Counted from the first letter of the stretch, positions 18,946-28,559 are shown. The stretch: DNA of 64,000 nt from Filomicrobium sp. (GCA_029287535.1 JARFQY010000348.1:1-64000), one strand, 5' to 3'. Numbers and translations are program-made. Notes: a model not told the origin generated them from the letters alone.

Positions 18946-19695
18946 TCAGGCAACGGCTTCGTCGTCTCCATCTGCTTTTGACTCAAGCTTGCGAAGATCG
19001 GGAACAACAACCTCTCGGCCGCTGACCAACTGAATGGTGCCCTGGCGCTTGAGATTGGAAAGCTGACGACTCACCGTCTCAATGGTCAGCCCCAAAAAGT
19101 CCGCGATATCGGCCCGCGTGAGCGGCAGCTCGAACCGAGCTGCGTGCGCGCCTAATTCGATCGGCTGACAGCCGATCATCGGTTGGCGCTTGGCGATGAG
19201 GTGCAGAAAACTCGCGACTTTCTCTTGAGCGCTCTTCCGGCCAAGAACGAACATCCACTCGCGCGCAGAATCCAGTTCATTGAGAGTATTCTCGAACAGG
19301 CGGTGCTCCAGCCCGGGATGGTTGCGCAATAACTGCTCGAATCCAGTATGCGGAAAAGTGCAGATCTCGGTGTCCGTTGCCGCCTGCGCGAAATAGGGAT
19401 TTGAACGGGAATAGGCGCGCCCCAGAAAATCTGGCGCAAAGACCAAGCCGACGATTTGCTGGCGGCCGTCCACGGACGTTTTCTCTAGCTTAATGACGCC
19501 GGATATCACGTTCGCGAAAAACGTGGTCGGTTCCTCATCGGCGAGAATAATGTCGCCCGCCTTGAACTTCCGCATCCTGCCGATACGGCTTAGGCTGGTC
19601 AGCTCTTCGTTGCTAAGAGCTCCGCAAACGGTCCGATGTCTGACCGCACAAGTTTCGCAGCTACTCTGCCTAAGCCGAATGGAGTCGTGGGCCAT
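18946..19695 (-). CDS. fnrN: Oxygen-sensing Crp/Fnr-family regulator (FnrN/FnrL type)
   Basis: The 249-residue protein has N-terminal cysteines at positions 13, 16 and 24 and a further one at 112, which matches the [4Fe-4S]-binding set of FNR proteins rather than FixK. The cyclic-nucleotide-like domain is followed by a dimerisation helix and an HTH with ETVSR, whose Glu and Ser/Arg read TTGAT half-sites. It should be active at low oxygen and bind the TTGAT-N4-ATCAA boxes seen at 18154 and 53086. It is transcribed towards the haemerythrin gene. No clear FNR box is visible in its own upstream region. Confidence 0.93.
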   Translation of the reverse strand: MAHDSIRLRQSSCETCAVRHRTVCGALSNEELTSLSRIGRMRKFKAGDIILADEEPTTFFANVISGVIKLEKTSVDGRQQIVGLVFAPDFLGRAYSRSNPYFAQAATDTEICTFPHTGFEQLLRNHPGLEHRLFENTLNELDSAREWMFVLGRKSAQEKVASFLHLIAKRQPMIGCQPIELGAHAARFELPLTRADIADFLGLTIETVSRQLSNLKRQGTIQLVSGREVVVPDLRKLESKADGDDEAVA

Positions 19696-19850
19696 CTTCA
19701 GGCGCCTCCGATCGTCGTTTTGTTGGAATGCTAATCGGTCGGAGCGAAGGCGACAAGAGATTGTGGCTCTGGCGAAAGTGCAATTTTTCTCATGAAATGC
19801 GGCGAATAAGGCCAGAATACTGATCAGTGTCAGTGCTTAATCTTGGTGCA

Positions 19851-21740
19851 TCACATCTCGTGAACGTACGTTCCTGGAGCATCGCAAAGCGCTTCTGGCA
19901 GTGGCGGACGTTTCCCGTTGGTCGCGATGTCGTCAACACTGCGCATGCGATCGTCAGACCGCTCCGCAAGCCATTCAGACCACGAATGCCACCATGAGCC
20001 CTCATGGCGATCGGCTGTCGCCGCCCAGCTGTCGGCCTCGATAAAGTTCTCATCCCCCCGCCGCGTGGCGATCCGAAATGAGCGTCTTGGATGGCCCGGC
20101 TCGGACACGATCCCGCCGTTGTGTCCGCCGCTAGCTAAGACGAAAGTAACAGGGACATCGGCCAACAAATGAATTCGATACACCGACCGCCATGGTGACA
20201 CGTGATCTCGGACGGTCGAAACGACGAACATCGGCACGCGGACATCGCCAACTGATACGGCACGCCCGTCGACCCTGAAGCGGCCTTCCGCAAGATCGTT
20301 ATTCAAAAAGAGCGAGCGCAGGTACTCCGAATGCATGCGATAGGGCATCCGCGTGGCATCTGCATTCCATGACATCAAGTCGTTGCTGTTCTCGCGCTCG
20401 CCGAGAAGATACTCGCGGGTCATTCGCGACCAAATGAGGTCATTGGAGCGCAGCAACTGGAAAGCGCCTGCCATCTGTCGTGAGTCAAGAAAACCTTGTT
20501 CCCACATCATGTCGTCCAGGAAGGCAAGCTGGCTGTCATCAATGAAGAGGCCAAGTTCGCCGGGTGAAGAAAAGTCAGTCTGCGCTGCAAGTAGGGTCAC
20601 GCTCTTCAATCTGTCGTCGCCATCCCGCGCCATCGCACTGGCCATGATCGCGAGCAGTGTTCCCCCAAGGCAGTATCCGGCGGTGTGGATTTGCCGTTCA
20701 CCCGTGAAGTCGCAGATAATGTCGATGGCCTTTTGGAGCCCAAGTTTGCGATAGTCATCAAAACTCAAATCCCGGTGTTCCGGACCAGGGTTTCGCCAGG
20801 AAATAACGAAGACCTCAAAGCCCTGCTCGACGAGATAGCCGACCATCGAGTTGTGCGGTGAAAGATCGAGAATATAGTACTTCATGATCCAAGCCGGCAC
20901 GAGCAGTATTGGCTCGGCATGGACCTTTCTCGTTTTGGGCGTGTAGTGGATGAGCTCGATGAGATCGTTTCGATAAATCACCTTGCCGGGAGTCGTTGCT
21001 ACATCGCGGCCAACCACATGGCTGATCGCATGCCGCGGTTGGTACCCGCCGACCATATCCGACAAATCGCTCACATAGTTCATGGCTCCGCGCACCAGAT
21101 TGAGACCCATCTGTTCGCGGGTGGCCTCCAGCAGTTCTGGATTGGAGTACAGGAAATTCGACGGCGAAACGGTATCGAGAATCTGGCGCGTCGAGAATTC
21201 CACGACGCGGGCGTGACGTGGGTCCAGACCGCGAATTCCGCAGCTAGCATTGTACCACCACTGCTGCTGCAGAAGGAAAGATTGGTAAATGACGTTGAAG
21301 GGCCACTTGCGCCAGCTGTCGGCACTGAAGCGCCTATCCTGTTCGAGCGGTTCGATACACGGATGTCCGTTGCCGGGAACCAGCGCCTCGCTGGCGATAT
21401 AGCGGTTGAAACGGGCGAGCTTTCGGAACGCCTTCTGGTACAGTTCAAACTGCTTGCCGGGCGACATCCAAAGATGGATGGCCCAGTCGAAGTAGGCATT
21501 CGCCAGAGCAGCAGGAGAAATGCCGGCGGTGTAGTGCGCCAACCCGGCATGAAAAGAACGATCCAGAACCTCCGCGGCAGCCGTCGCCGAGTAGGAATCC
21601 CGTATCAGCCTTTCATCCAGATCATCGTAACCGACAGCCCGGCGCGACAGTTCGGTTGTTTCAATCGGGTTGTATCGAGGTTCGTTTGTACTTCCGCCGC
21701 CCACACCAACTTTGGCACGTCCATTAGACGCTTTGTCCAT
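19851..21740 (-). CDS. phaC: Poly(3-hydroxyalkanoate) synthase (PhaC class I-like)
   Basis: The 629-residue protein has an N-terminal PhaC domain and an alpha/beta-hydrolase core with the lipase-like box GYCLGG, giving catalytic Cys at about residue 357, the Asp in TVRDHVSPW near residue 517 and the His in GGHNGG near 545. It polymerises hydroxyacyl-CoA into storage granules in the cytosol. It lies in a minus-strand series with a phasin gene and an Hsp20 gene, which fits granule formation. The FNR gene upstream suggests it belongs to the low-oxygen programme, although no box is seen directly before it. Confidence 0.93.
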   Translation of the reverse strand: MDKASNGRAKVGVGGGSTNEPRYNPIETTELSRRAVGYDDLDERLIRDSYSATAAAEVLDRSFHAGLAHYTAGISPAALANAYFDWAIHLWMSPGKQFELYQKAFRKLARFNRYIASEALVPGNGHPCIEPLEQDRRFSADSWRKWPFNVIYQSFLLQQQWWYNASCGIRGLDPRHARVVEFSTRQILDTVSPSNFLYSNPELLEATREQMGLNLVRGAMNYVSDLSDMVGGYQPRHAISHVVGRDVATTPGKVIYRNDLIELIHYTPKTRKVHAEPILLVPAWIMKYYILDLSPHNSMVGYLVEQGFEVFVISWRNPGPEHRDLSFDDYRKLGLQKAIDIICDFTGERQIHTAGYCLGGTLLAIMASAMARDGDDRLKSVTLLAAQTDFSSPGELGLFIDDSQLAFLDDMMWEQGFLDSRQMAGAFQLLRSNDLIWSRMTREYLLGERENSNDLMSWNADATRMPYRMHSEYLRSLFLNNDLAEGRFRVDGRAVSVGDVRVPMFVVSTVRDHVSPWRSVYRIHLLADVPVTFVLASGGHNGGIVSEPGHPRRSFRIATRRGDENFIEADSWAATADRHEGSWWHSWSEWLAERSDDRMRSVDDIATNGKRPPLPEALCDAPGTYVHEM

Positions 21741-21814
21741 AGCCCACCTCGGCGTAACTCACTGTCTCGGGATATTGCGTCAGGCAAATGAGTTTCAAGT
21801 TAATCCATTGCAGC

Positions 21815-22522
21815 TCAGCGGCAGGCATTGCTTTCTCTAACGCAAGCCAGGCCGTGAGTTCTCGCCTCGCAAACTTCGATGAAGCGCGCCACGATCACGG
21901 GCATGACGGCGAGCCCAAGAATCATCCCCCAGGCCGACATCGGTGGCGGCGTGAGTTGTAGTGCCGCCGCAAGAGGCACCCAGGCTGCTAAGAGCATAAT
22001 CACACCGCAAATGCCAAGTGCCGCCAACAACCCGCATGTGCCAGCCATATCCTTGGCGGAAGACGGCATTCCCTGCTGGATCAAATGGAGGATCTGGAGG
22101 AGCTGGGTCAATCCGAGCGTGAGCAAAGACACCGTCAGCGCGTCTTCGCGGTCGAGCCCGACCCCATGCATTGCTGCGATGTAGCCGACTAATGCCACCG
22201 TCACCGCTGCCAGCCCATTCCGGACGAATATGCCCCGGGACAATCCCCCGAAGAAAGGATTGGAAAAGTGTCGCGGCGGACACTTGGAGAGAACCGCCTC
22301 ATCGTCTTCAGCCGCCCGCGATGTCGCCTCGAATCTCTCGGAGCTTTGCGCAGCTGGCGCTTCGGCCTCCTCTTGAACCACCGCGCGCCGACTACTCGTC
22401 TCGTCGATTTGCACGACAACCAGGCCACAGCACGTCGGCACCATGACGTAGTCGGGGCGAACCGCCGCTTGGTTTCGGGGCTGGATGGTCTCTGGGCGCG
22501 CGAATCTCATGCTGCCGCGCAC
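21815..22522 (-). CDS. Orphan C-terminal membrane domain of a cation P-type ATPase (possible remnant)
   Basis: Residues ~90-230 resemble the last membrane helices of Ca2+/cation P-type ATPases (Cation_ATPase_C): RNGLAAVTVALVGYIAAM, TLGLTQLLQILHL, then a pair of helices and MILGLAVMPVIVARF. The pump core, with phosphorylation and ATP-binding motifs, is absent. The first ~85 residues are unrelated, with Cys-rich CCG and acidic stretches. It may be the relic of a deleted pump gene or an independent small membrane protein. The start is uncertain: the ATG at 22522 lies only 27 bases from an FNR-like box, so a downstream ATG (22510 or 22444) is more likely if that box drives it. Confidence 0.55.
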   Translation of the reverse strand: MRGSMRFARPETIQPRNQAAVRPDYVMVPTCCGLVVVQIDETSSRRAVVQEEAEAPAAQSSERFEATSRAAEDDEAVLSKCPPRHFSNPFFGGLSRGIFVRNGLAAVTVALVGYIAAMHGVGLDREDALTVSLLTLGLTQLLQILHLIQQGMPSSAKDMAGTCGLLAALGICGVIMLLAAWVPLAAALQLTPPPMSAWGMILGLAVMPVIVARFIEVCEARTHGLACVRESNACR

Positions 22523-22548
22523 CCTGCACGGGCCGACCCGGCGAGTCG

Positions 22549-22562
22549 TTGACTAGGATCAA
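22549..22562. promoter_or_regulatory. FNR-like box upstream of P-type ATPase fragment gene
   Basis: TTGACTAGGATCAA matches the FNR consensus with one mismatch in the first half-site (TTGAC for TTGAT). With standard spacing the transcript towards the minus-strand gene would start near 22514. The site stands downstream of the phasin stop codon, so it can only serve the gene to its left or an independent transcript. Confidence 0.6.
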
Positions 22563-22665
22563 CGGCCGACCTTATTCGCCCCGGCCGACTTTCGTTTCCG
22601 CGGGGCAAAGTGTCGCCATAGGCAACGCTCAATCACATCCGTAGTAGAAGCCGAACGAGGGTCCT

Positions 22666-23052
22666 TCAGGCCGCGCTAGCCCTATCCGCGACCTGCGATG
22701 TCTCCTCAGGCGGTTCAGACAGCGATTGAGGACGATCGATGGCATGCAAGCTCTCGCTCATGATCTCCCCCACCTTTTCGGCCTGCACCGAATAGTCTTG
22801 GGCCATCGTCTTGAGGAAATTCATTTGTGTCTCAACCAAGTCCTGAGGACTGCGGCACTGGATAATGGTCATCGGGAGCTGCGCGTCCTTCTGCAGCCGC
22901 CGCGTCAGGAACTTCGTAGTCTCGGCATTAACCGCCATCATCGACCGGAACCAAGCCTGATAGGCTTGAGCGGCCGTTTCCATCGTTGTGTCATCGACAC
23001 CCGGCAGGGCATGCTTCCAGGGGGTGCCAGAGCCATTATGTGTGAACGCCAT
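22666..23052 (-). CDS. Phasin family protein
   Basis: The 128-residue, soluble, strongly helical protein has the phasin pattern: AAQAYQAWFRSMMAVNAET, then a CRSPQDLVETQMNFLKTMAQDYSVQAEKVGEIM segment split over two helices. Phasins coat PHA granules and control their size. The gene is in the same direction as phaC and about 900 bases upstream of it, with an ATPase-fragment gene in between, so co-regulation is likely. Confidence 0.85.
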   Translation of the reverse strand: MAFTHNGSGTPWKHALPGVDDTTMETAAQAYQAWFRSMMAVNAETTKFLTRRLQKDAQLPMTIIQCRSPQDLVETQMNFLKTMAQDYSVQAEKVGEIMSESLHAIDRPQSLSEPPEETSQVADRASAA

Positions 23053-23107
23053 ACCGCAACTCCAATTCTAGGCTGGGGTGGGGGACCTATGCTCTCAAGA
23101 AAGGCCG

Positions 23108-23308
23108 TCAGTAGCCGCGCGTATTGATGCCCAGCAGCGAATACAATGGACAGATCCCAACAAGTCCCGTGATCAGTGGCACAACTCCAATCCAACCAAG
23201 CCACTCATATCCGGTCCTATCACCAGACACCGCAAAGCCGATGAGACCGATGCCCGCAAGTGTGCGCAAAGAACGGTCCGACAGCCCAACGTTTGCATCA
23301 GTATTCAT
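23108..23308 (-). CDS. DUF2892 small inner-membrane protein
   Basis: The product has 66 residues and the DUF2892 layout: a soluble start with LSDRSLRTLAGIGL, one long hydrophobic region broken into two helices, and the ending G-I-C-P-L-Y-S-L-L-G-I-N-T, where the conserved CPLY segment lies. The ATG at 23308 is chosen because the family begins close to this point. The role is unknown. A second member is encoded at about 28.6 kb. Confidence 0.82.
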   Translation of the reverse strand: MNTDANVGLSDRSLRTLAGIGLIGFAVSGDRTGYEWLGWIGVVPLITGLVGICPLYSLLGINTRGY

Positions 23309-23375
23309 GAGCCTGCTGCGCCTACTAAGTTGAATGTCTCCTACGCGACCCGCCAGGCAGTTGGCGAGACTTGCT

Positions 23376-23873
23376 TTAGTCAGCTGACTTAATCTTGATC
23401 CGGCGCGTCTTCGCGGTGGCTTCAGGCGGCTTTGCAATCGTTATGTGCAAAACCCCTTCGCGGAACGTTGCATCAGGTTCCGCGTCACTCGGATCAAAAG
23501 GTAATTGTATCACCCTTTGGAACATTCCGTAAGAGCGTTCCAAGACATGATAGTCCTTATTCTTGTTTTCGCTATCGGACTTCTTCTCACCTTTGATCGT
23601 TAGCATCTTGTCTATCAGGGAAACATGGATCGCGTCCTCGGGAACGCCGGGCAACTCAGCTGTTATCTCCAGTTGGCTATCGGTCTCCGTAACGTCAACC
23701 TTTGGTGCGAAGCCACCGAATGGAAAGGCTTCACCTTTGGCCATCTCAGGCATCGGGAAACCGTGCGAAAAATGGTCGAAGACGCGGCTGACTTCCTTTT
23801 GGAGCCGGTCAAAAGTAGTCTCGACAGCTGTCGGGTCGCGTCGGAACGGAGGAAGTAAGGAAGATCCACTCAT
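23376..23873 (-). CDS. Small heat-shock protein, Hsp20/IbpA family
   Basis: The 165-residue protein has the alpha-crystallin domain between about residues 55 and 160: VDVTETDSQLEITAELPGV, LTIKGEKK and the consensus A-x-x-x-x-G-V-L region as FREGVLHI. It acts as an ATP-independent holdase in the cytosol and often associates with PHA granules. GGAGA six bases before the ATG at 23873 decides the start. A palindrome resembling an FNR site lies 114 bases upstream. Confidence 0.93.
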   Translation of the reverse strand: MSGSSLLPPFRRDPTAVETTFDRLQKEVSRVFDHFSHGFPMPEMAKGEAFPFGGFAPKVDVTETDSQLEITAELPGVPEDAIHVSLIDKMLTIKGEKKSDSENKNKDYHVLERSYGMFQRVIQLPFDPSDAEPDATFREGVLHITIAKPPEATAKTRRIKIKSAD

Positions 23874-23986
23874 AACGATTCTCCATGAATGCATACGGCA
23901 TACAGTATGGATCGGCGCGTTTTGAAAGGCTGCTTGCGCCGAATTGATTTTCTGGGTTCATGTTGTTCAAATTGAATGTGTTTTCA

Positions 23987-24000
23987 TTGACGCCGGTCAA
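23987..24000. promoter_or_regulatory. FNR-like palindrome in hsp20/acyl-CoA synthetase divergent region
   Basis: TTGACGCCGGTCAA is a perfect palindrome of the FNR-family form TTGAC-N4-GTCAA, differing from TTGAT-N4-ATCAA by one base in each half. It lies in the 355-base region between the divergent hsp20 and acyl-CoA synthetase genes, 114 and 229 bases from their starts. The rest of this region holds no gene I can support. Confidence 0.5.
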
Positions 24001-24228
24001 TCGCACTTTTCGATCCAACAGACGGCCATCGATGATCACGACGGCTCTCCATCCGGCACTCGTATTGATCGAGGAACAGACCTGTCCCAAATCGACCGGG
24101 CCTACATCAGATTGCGATAGCGCGACGACAAGCGCCCCCGGACATGACCCGCAAAAGCCGATAAAAGGTTTAAGAAAGGTCCCTAAACTACAGCCCGTAA
24201 AGACACTCGAAATCTAAGGATCAAGACT

Positions 24229-26940
24229 ATGAGCGTTCGGAACCTCCAGCGCCTACTCAAACCGCGGTCGGTCGCGCTGATCGGCGCAAGCTCCAAACCG
24301 GGTTCCATGGGCGACACCGTTATGAAGCGACTCATCTCTTCCGGCTTCAAGGGTAGCGTTTATCTCGTCAATCCGAATTATTCCGAAATCGACGGTAAGC
24401 CCTGTTATTCGTCGATATCCGATATTCCAGAAGCTCCCGACCTCGGCATCATTGTCACCCCCCCGCAAACAGTTCCGGGCTTGATCCATGAACTCGGAGA
24501 GGCAGGATCGCGCGCGGCGGTGGTTGTGACGGCGGGATTGAACGACGACAACGGATTGCGCCAGCGCATGCTAGATGCAGCGCGCCCTTACTGTCTGCGC
24601 ATTCTCGGCCCGAACTGCCTTGGCCTACAACTTCCGGGCATTGGTCTCGATGCCAGTTTCTCGCATCTAACGCCGCAGCACGGCAATCTTGCGCTTCTGT
24701 CCCAGTCCGGAGCGATCGTCGTCGCCATGCTGGACTGGGCCGAGGCCCGTGGGATCGGCTTCTCTGTCGTCGCCTCGCTCGGAGATATGGCGGACGTCGA
24801 CATGGGCGATTTGCTGGACTACCTGGCTGGCGACTACCACACGCGCGCCATTCTTATGTACATGGAACAGGTCACCGATCCGCGAAAGTTTATGTCGGCC
24901 GCCCGCTCGGCAGCGCGAACCAAACCGGTCATCGCGGTAAAGGCCGGACGATCGGGCGTCGCCGCCCGGGCAGCAGCCTCCCATACGGGCGCCCTCGCCG
25001 GGCAGGACTCCGTCTATGATGCTGCGTTGCGCCGCGCCGGCATCCTTCGCGTCGAAGAACTGGAGGATCTGTTCGGTGCCGCGCAGGCACTGGCGCACAT
25101 CAGGCCGCTTGCCTCCGACCGGTTGGCAATCCTGACCAACGGCGGCGGTGCCGGCGTACTGGCTGCCGACGCACTGTCTTTGACGAGCACACGGTTCGCC
25201 GACCTCAGCGAAGAGACCTTGGCCGAACTTGACGAGGTGCTGCCACCGACCTGGTCGCACGACAACCCCGTCGACATTATTGGCGACGCTGATGCCGCGC
25301 GTTACGAAAGGTCTCTGCATGCACTGATACGGGACCCCGGAACCGATGCGGTTTTGGTGATGAACTGCCCGACCGGGCTCGCATCCTCCGCTGACATCGC
25401 CCAGGCCGTCGTCAACGTCCATAACGAAACGGCGAACGGAGCAAGGCGCAGCAAGCCAATACTGGCAACCTGGCTCGGCGAGGCCAATGCTCAAGTTGGA
25501 CGGACGACAATGGCCCCCGCCGGTATCCCGGTTTACCGAACACCGGCTCAGGCCGTGCGCGGTTTTGCCTACCTGGCTGAACAGTCAAAGGCGCAGAAGG
25601 CTCTGATGCGAACGCCTCCCAGTGAGCCGGGGGACTTCGAACCGGATCGCAACGCTGCCAGAGCAACCTTGACGCAGGCGCTTGATGAGGGCCGACCCTG
25701 GCTCAACGAACCAGAAGCCAAGTCCGTGCTCAGGGCGTACGGCATCCCGACGGTCGATACGCGAATCGCCGGTTCCGCCGAACAGGCAGCCGAACTCGCC
25801 GCGGGTATGCTGGCCGACACCTCAGCCGTTGTCCTCAAAATCCTATCGCCGGACATCACGCACAAGTCGGATGTCGGCGGTGTGCGCCTCAACATCGCCA
25901 CCCCTGAAGAAGCCCGCGATGCCGCTGAGGCCATGATTGCGCAAGCGAAAGCACAGGTTCCGCTCGCTAGAATTGAGGGCGTTGTCGTCCAGCCGATGAT
26001 CTATCGGCCCGATGCACACGAGCTGATCCTCGGTCTCGCCGACGACGCCGTGTTCGGCCCGGTTGTCTTGTTCGGTGCCGGCGGAACATCCGTCGAGGCC
26101 GTGCGCGACAAAGCCGTCGCGTTGCCGCCGCTAGATCTGACACTGGCCCAGGACCTGATCAGCGAAACGCGCATATCGCGTCTGCTTGATGGCTATCGCC
26201 ACCGACCCGCCGCTGATCGCGGGGCCATAGCACTGGCACTTGTGCGGCTGGCGCAGCTCGCCGCCGACATGCCGGAAATTCGCGAACTTGACATCAACCC
26301 GCTGCTCGCCGACGAAACCGGCGTCATCGCCCTTGACGCCCGCGTCGCCGTCAAGCCGGCAAAACCGGTTTCACCAGGCGGCAATCCGAGATTCGCGCTG
26401 CGTCCCTACCCCTCGGCCTGGGATCGCACAATCGAAGTCAAGTCGACGGTGATCCGCGTCCGGCCGATCCGCCCCGACGACGAAAAACTCTACGACAAGT
26501 TTCTCTCCAACATCACACCGCAGGATCTACGCTACAGGTTCTTCGGCTTGAGCATGATGAATCCCACGCATGAGCAGATCGCCAGGTTCACACAGATCGA
26601 CTATGCCCGCGCCATGGCATTCGTGGCGATCGATGTCGCCAGCGGAGACCTGTTTGGCGTCTCGCGGCTTGCCGCCAACCCAGACTATACCGACGCCGAG
26701 TTCGCGGTCGTCGTGCGCAGCGATCTACAAGGTCGCGGCATTGGGTGGACCTTGATGCAAACGCTCATTGAATACGCTCGCGAAGAACCGATCGGCACGC
26801 TCTATGGCGACGTGTTGCGTTGGAACAGCGGCATGCTGCGGCTCTGCCGTAATTTGGGCTTTAAGGAAAAAACCAACCCTGATGACCTTGAGTTGGTCCG
26901 CTTCTACATGGATACGCCGCAACCCAGCCCGAACGACTAG
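24229..26940 (+). CDS. ADP-forming acyl-CoA synthetase fused to GNAT acetyltransferase (Pat/YfiQ type)
   Basis: The 903-residue protein contains the CoA-binding and ligase domains of the NDP-forming acyl-CoA synthetase alpha subunit (residues ~1-460), an ATP-grasp beta part (~490-710) and a GNAT domain (~735-900) with the acetyl-CoA loop R-S-D-L-Q-G-R-G-I-G. Such fusions acetylate lysines, classically silencing acetyl-CoA synthetase, or carry synthetase activity; the catalytic His in the alpha part was not confirmed by eye. An AAGGA eight bases before the ATG supports the start. A CobB-type sirtuin at 32.7 kb could reverse the modification. It overlaps the convergent next gene by four bases. 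Confidence 0.92.
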   Translation: MSVRNLQRLLKPRSVALIGASSKPGSMGDTVMKRLISSGFKGSVYLVNPNYSEIDGKPCYSSISDIPEAPDLGIIVTPPQTVPGLIHELGEAGSRAAVVVTAGLNDDNGLRQRMLDAARPYCLRILGPNCLGLQLPGIGLDASFSHLTPQHGNLALLSQSGAIVVAMLDWAEARGIGFSVVASLGDMADVDMGDLLDYLAGDYHTRAILMYMEQVTDPRKFMSAARSAARTKPVIAVKAGRSGVAARAAASHTGALAGQDSVYDAALRRAGILRVEELEDLFGAAQALAHIRPLASDRLAILTNGGGAGVLAADALSLTSTRFADLSEETLAELDEVLPPTWSHDNPVDIIGDADAARYERSLHALIRDPGTDAVLVMNCPTGLASSADIAQAVVNVHNETANGARRSKPILATWLGEANAQVGRTTMAPAGIPVYRTPAQAVRGFAYLAEQSKAQKALMRTPPSEPGDFEPDRNAARATLTQALDEGRPWLNEPEAKSVLRAYGIPTVDTRIAGSAEQAAELAAGMLADTSAVVLKILSPDITHKSDVGGVRLNIATPEEARDAAEAMIAQAKAQVPLARIEGVVVQPMIYRPDAHELILGLADDAVFGPVVLFGAGGTSVEAVRDKAVALPPLDLTLAQDLISETRISRLLDGYRHRPAADRGAIALALVRLAQLAADMPEIRELDINPLLADETGVIALDARVAVKPAKPVSPGGNPRFALRPYPSAWDRTIEVKSTVIRVRPIRPDDEKLYDKFLSNITPQDLRYRFFGLSMMNPTHEQIARFTQIDYARAMAFVAIDVASGDLFGVSRLAANPDYTDAEFAVVVRSDLQGRGIGWTLMQTLIEYAREEPIGTLYGDVLRWNSGMLRLCRNLGFKEKTNPDDLELVRFYMDTPQPSPND

Positions 26941-28559
26941 GCCGACCCTGAACCGCACGATCTCAGAGTCCGCAGCGCCCGCGCCGCGACCTCGTCCGCC
27001 GTACCGCCGGCATCCAACACCGTCCAGGCTGGAAGGGTACGGACACGAGCCGATTGAGCGGCGGCGACCGCAGGTGTTGCATCGGACGCGTCGGCCCCGC
27101 GCTGCTTGATCCGCGCCTGCAGAGCATCAAGGTCAAGTGACAACCAAAGCCCGGTGAAGCGAGCACCGGCCGCCTCTGCGACCCGTTGCAAATCGCCCGC
27201 TTCATCGCCGTCGATAAAGGTCGCATCGACGATGACCGTCGCGCCAGCGCGCAACGCGCGCCCGGCATCCTTGCGCATGATGCTGTAAACCTGGGCGCTG
27301 ACGTCCGGCGCATAGGCTTCGGGCGGCAGCGGCGCCTCGGGAGCAGCCTTGAAGAGCCGCTTGCGGCAAACATCAGACCGGATTGTCAGGGCCCCACATA
27401 GCCCGGGCAATTCCGGCGCGACGGCCTGTGCCACGGTCGATTTGCCCGAACCCGAAAGCCCACCAATTGCGATTAGCTGTGGCGGAGAGTTCAAACTGAG
27501 AACGTCCGAGGCGAATCCGAGGCGCGCGAGCGCCTCTTTCCGCCCCGTGTCACTGTCTTCATTCGTGGCCGCCACCATTGCGCGGACTGCCGCCCTCATG
27601 GATACGAACAGCGCCATCAGCGCCATTCCCTTGTAGTCCCGAGTGAGATTGAAATAGCGGCCGACAAGAACATTCGCATGCCGCCGCAAGCCGCGATACA
27701 ACAGATCCATCACCGTGAACGCCAGATCGTACAGCACGTCTATAGAGGCGATGTCCTCGCTGAACTCGATCGCGTCGAACGGCGTCGGCACACCTTCGAA
27801 CAGGCATACGTTGCCAAGATGCAAATCACCATGGCAGCGGCGCACGAAGCCGTGCCGCCTTCGCGCATCCAACTGCCGCGCCAGTCTGGCAAGTGCCGAG
27901 TGAGCGTCCGCCCGCCATGCCGAGACCTCCGATAACAGGCAATCTCCGACCGGAGCCTCTAAGATGGCCTCCGCGATTTGCTCGAGCGTCTCAGCGAAAA
28001 TTTCGGCCGCGCCGCCGTTGTGCACGACGGGTGCCTGCACGTGCATCCTGGCAATAATATCCGCCAACTGTCGCATATGGGAAAGCTCAAGCAGGCCGGC
28101 CTCCGCCATCCGGTCAAACGCCAAGTCAGGATCAAACGTCGCCATCTCCACGACGTACTCAACCGCCTCGCCGTCAGTCCCGCCTAGCTCTAGCCCGTTA
28201 TCTGTCCGTACGACGGGCAGCACGCCCTTATAGAGCCGCGGCGCATGAGCAATATTGACCTCGACTTCCCGTTCACACAGCGCTTTGCGTTTTTCCAGCG
28301 TCGAATAGTCGACGAAGTTCCGCGTCACCGCCCGCTTCAGTTTGTAGGTTCTGGGACCCGCGATAAAGACGTGCGAAATCGGCGTGTCGATACGGTTCAC
28401 CGGGTGCCCGCCATGTGATTCCGGATCGCCGAGCCAGGCGACGACTTCTGCTTGTGACGCTTCACAACGGCCAAGATCGCCAGGGTTGAGACGGTGCGAC
28501 AAGGTATCCTCCAAGTCGGCTTCTTTGGACTTGATGCGTGAACCGATCCCAGTTATCAA
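26937..28559 (-). CDS. Bifunctional aminoglycoside phosphotransferase-like / P-loop kinase protein
   Basis: The 540-residue protein has an N-terminal phosphotransferase (APH-like) fold with the catalytic-loop segment RRCHGDLHLGN and the metal motif DAIEFSED, and a C-terminal P-loop kinase domain with [10 protein letters not shown] near residue 355. Proteins of this two-domain type are widespread and of unknown substrate; the APH domain name does not imply antibiotic resistance. It is divergent from a DUF2892 gene and meets the acyl-CoA synthetase gene tail to tail. Confidence 0.87.
   Translation of the reverse strand: MITGIGSRIKSKEADLEDTLSHRLNPGDLGRCEASQAEVVAWLGDPESHGGHPVNRIDTPISHVFIAGPRTYKLKRAVTRNFVDYSTLEKRKALCEREVEVNIAHAPRLYKGVLPVVRTDNGLELGGTDGEAVEYVVEMATFDPDLAFDRMAEAGLLELSHMRQLADIIARMHVQAPVVHNGGAAEIFAETLEQIAEAILEAPVGDCLLSEVSAWRADAHSALARLARQLDARRRHGFVRRCHGDLHLGNVCLFEGVPTPFDAIEFSEDIASIDVLYDLAFTVMDLLYRGLRRHANVLVGRYFNLTRDYKGMALMALFVSMRAAVRAMVAATNEDSDTGRKEALARLGFASDVLSLNSPPQLIAIGGLSGSGKSTVAQAVAPELPGLCGALTIRSDVCRKRLFKAAPEAPLPPEAYAPDVSAQVYSIMRKDAGRALRAGATVIVDATFIDGDEAGDLQRVAEAAGARFTGLWLSLDLDALQARIKQRGADASDATPAVAAAQSARVRTLPAWTVLDAGGTADEVAARALRTLRSCGSGSA

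Noticed and set aside
26937-28559. Reading the APH domain as an antibiotic resistance gene
   Set aside because: The two-domain APH/P-loop kinase proteins are general chromosomal proteins; there is no context of resistance.
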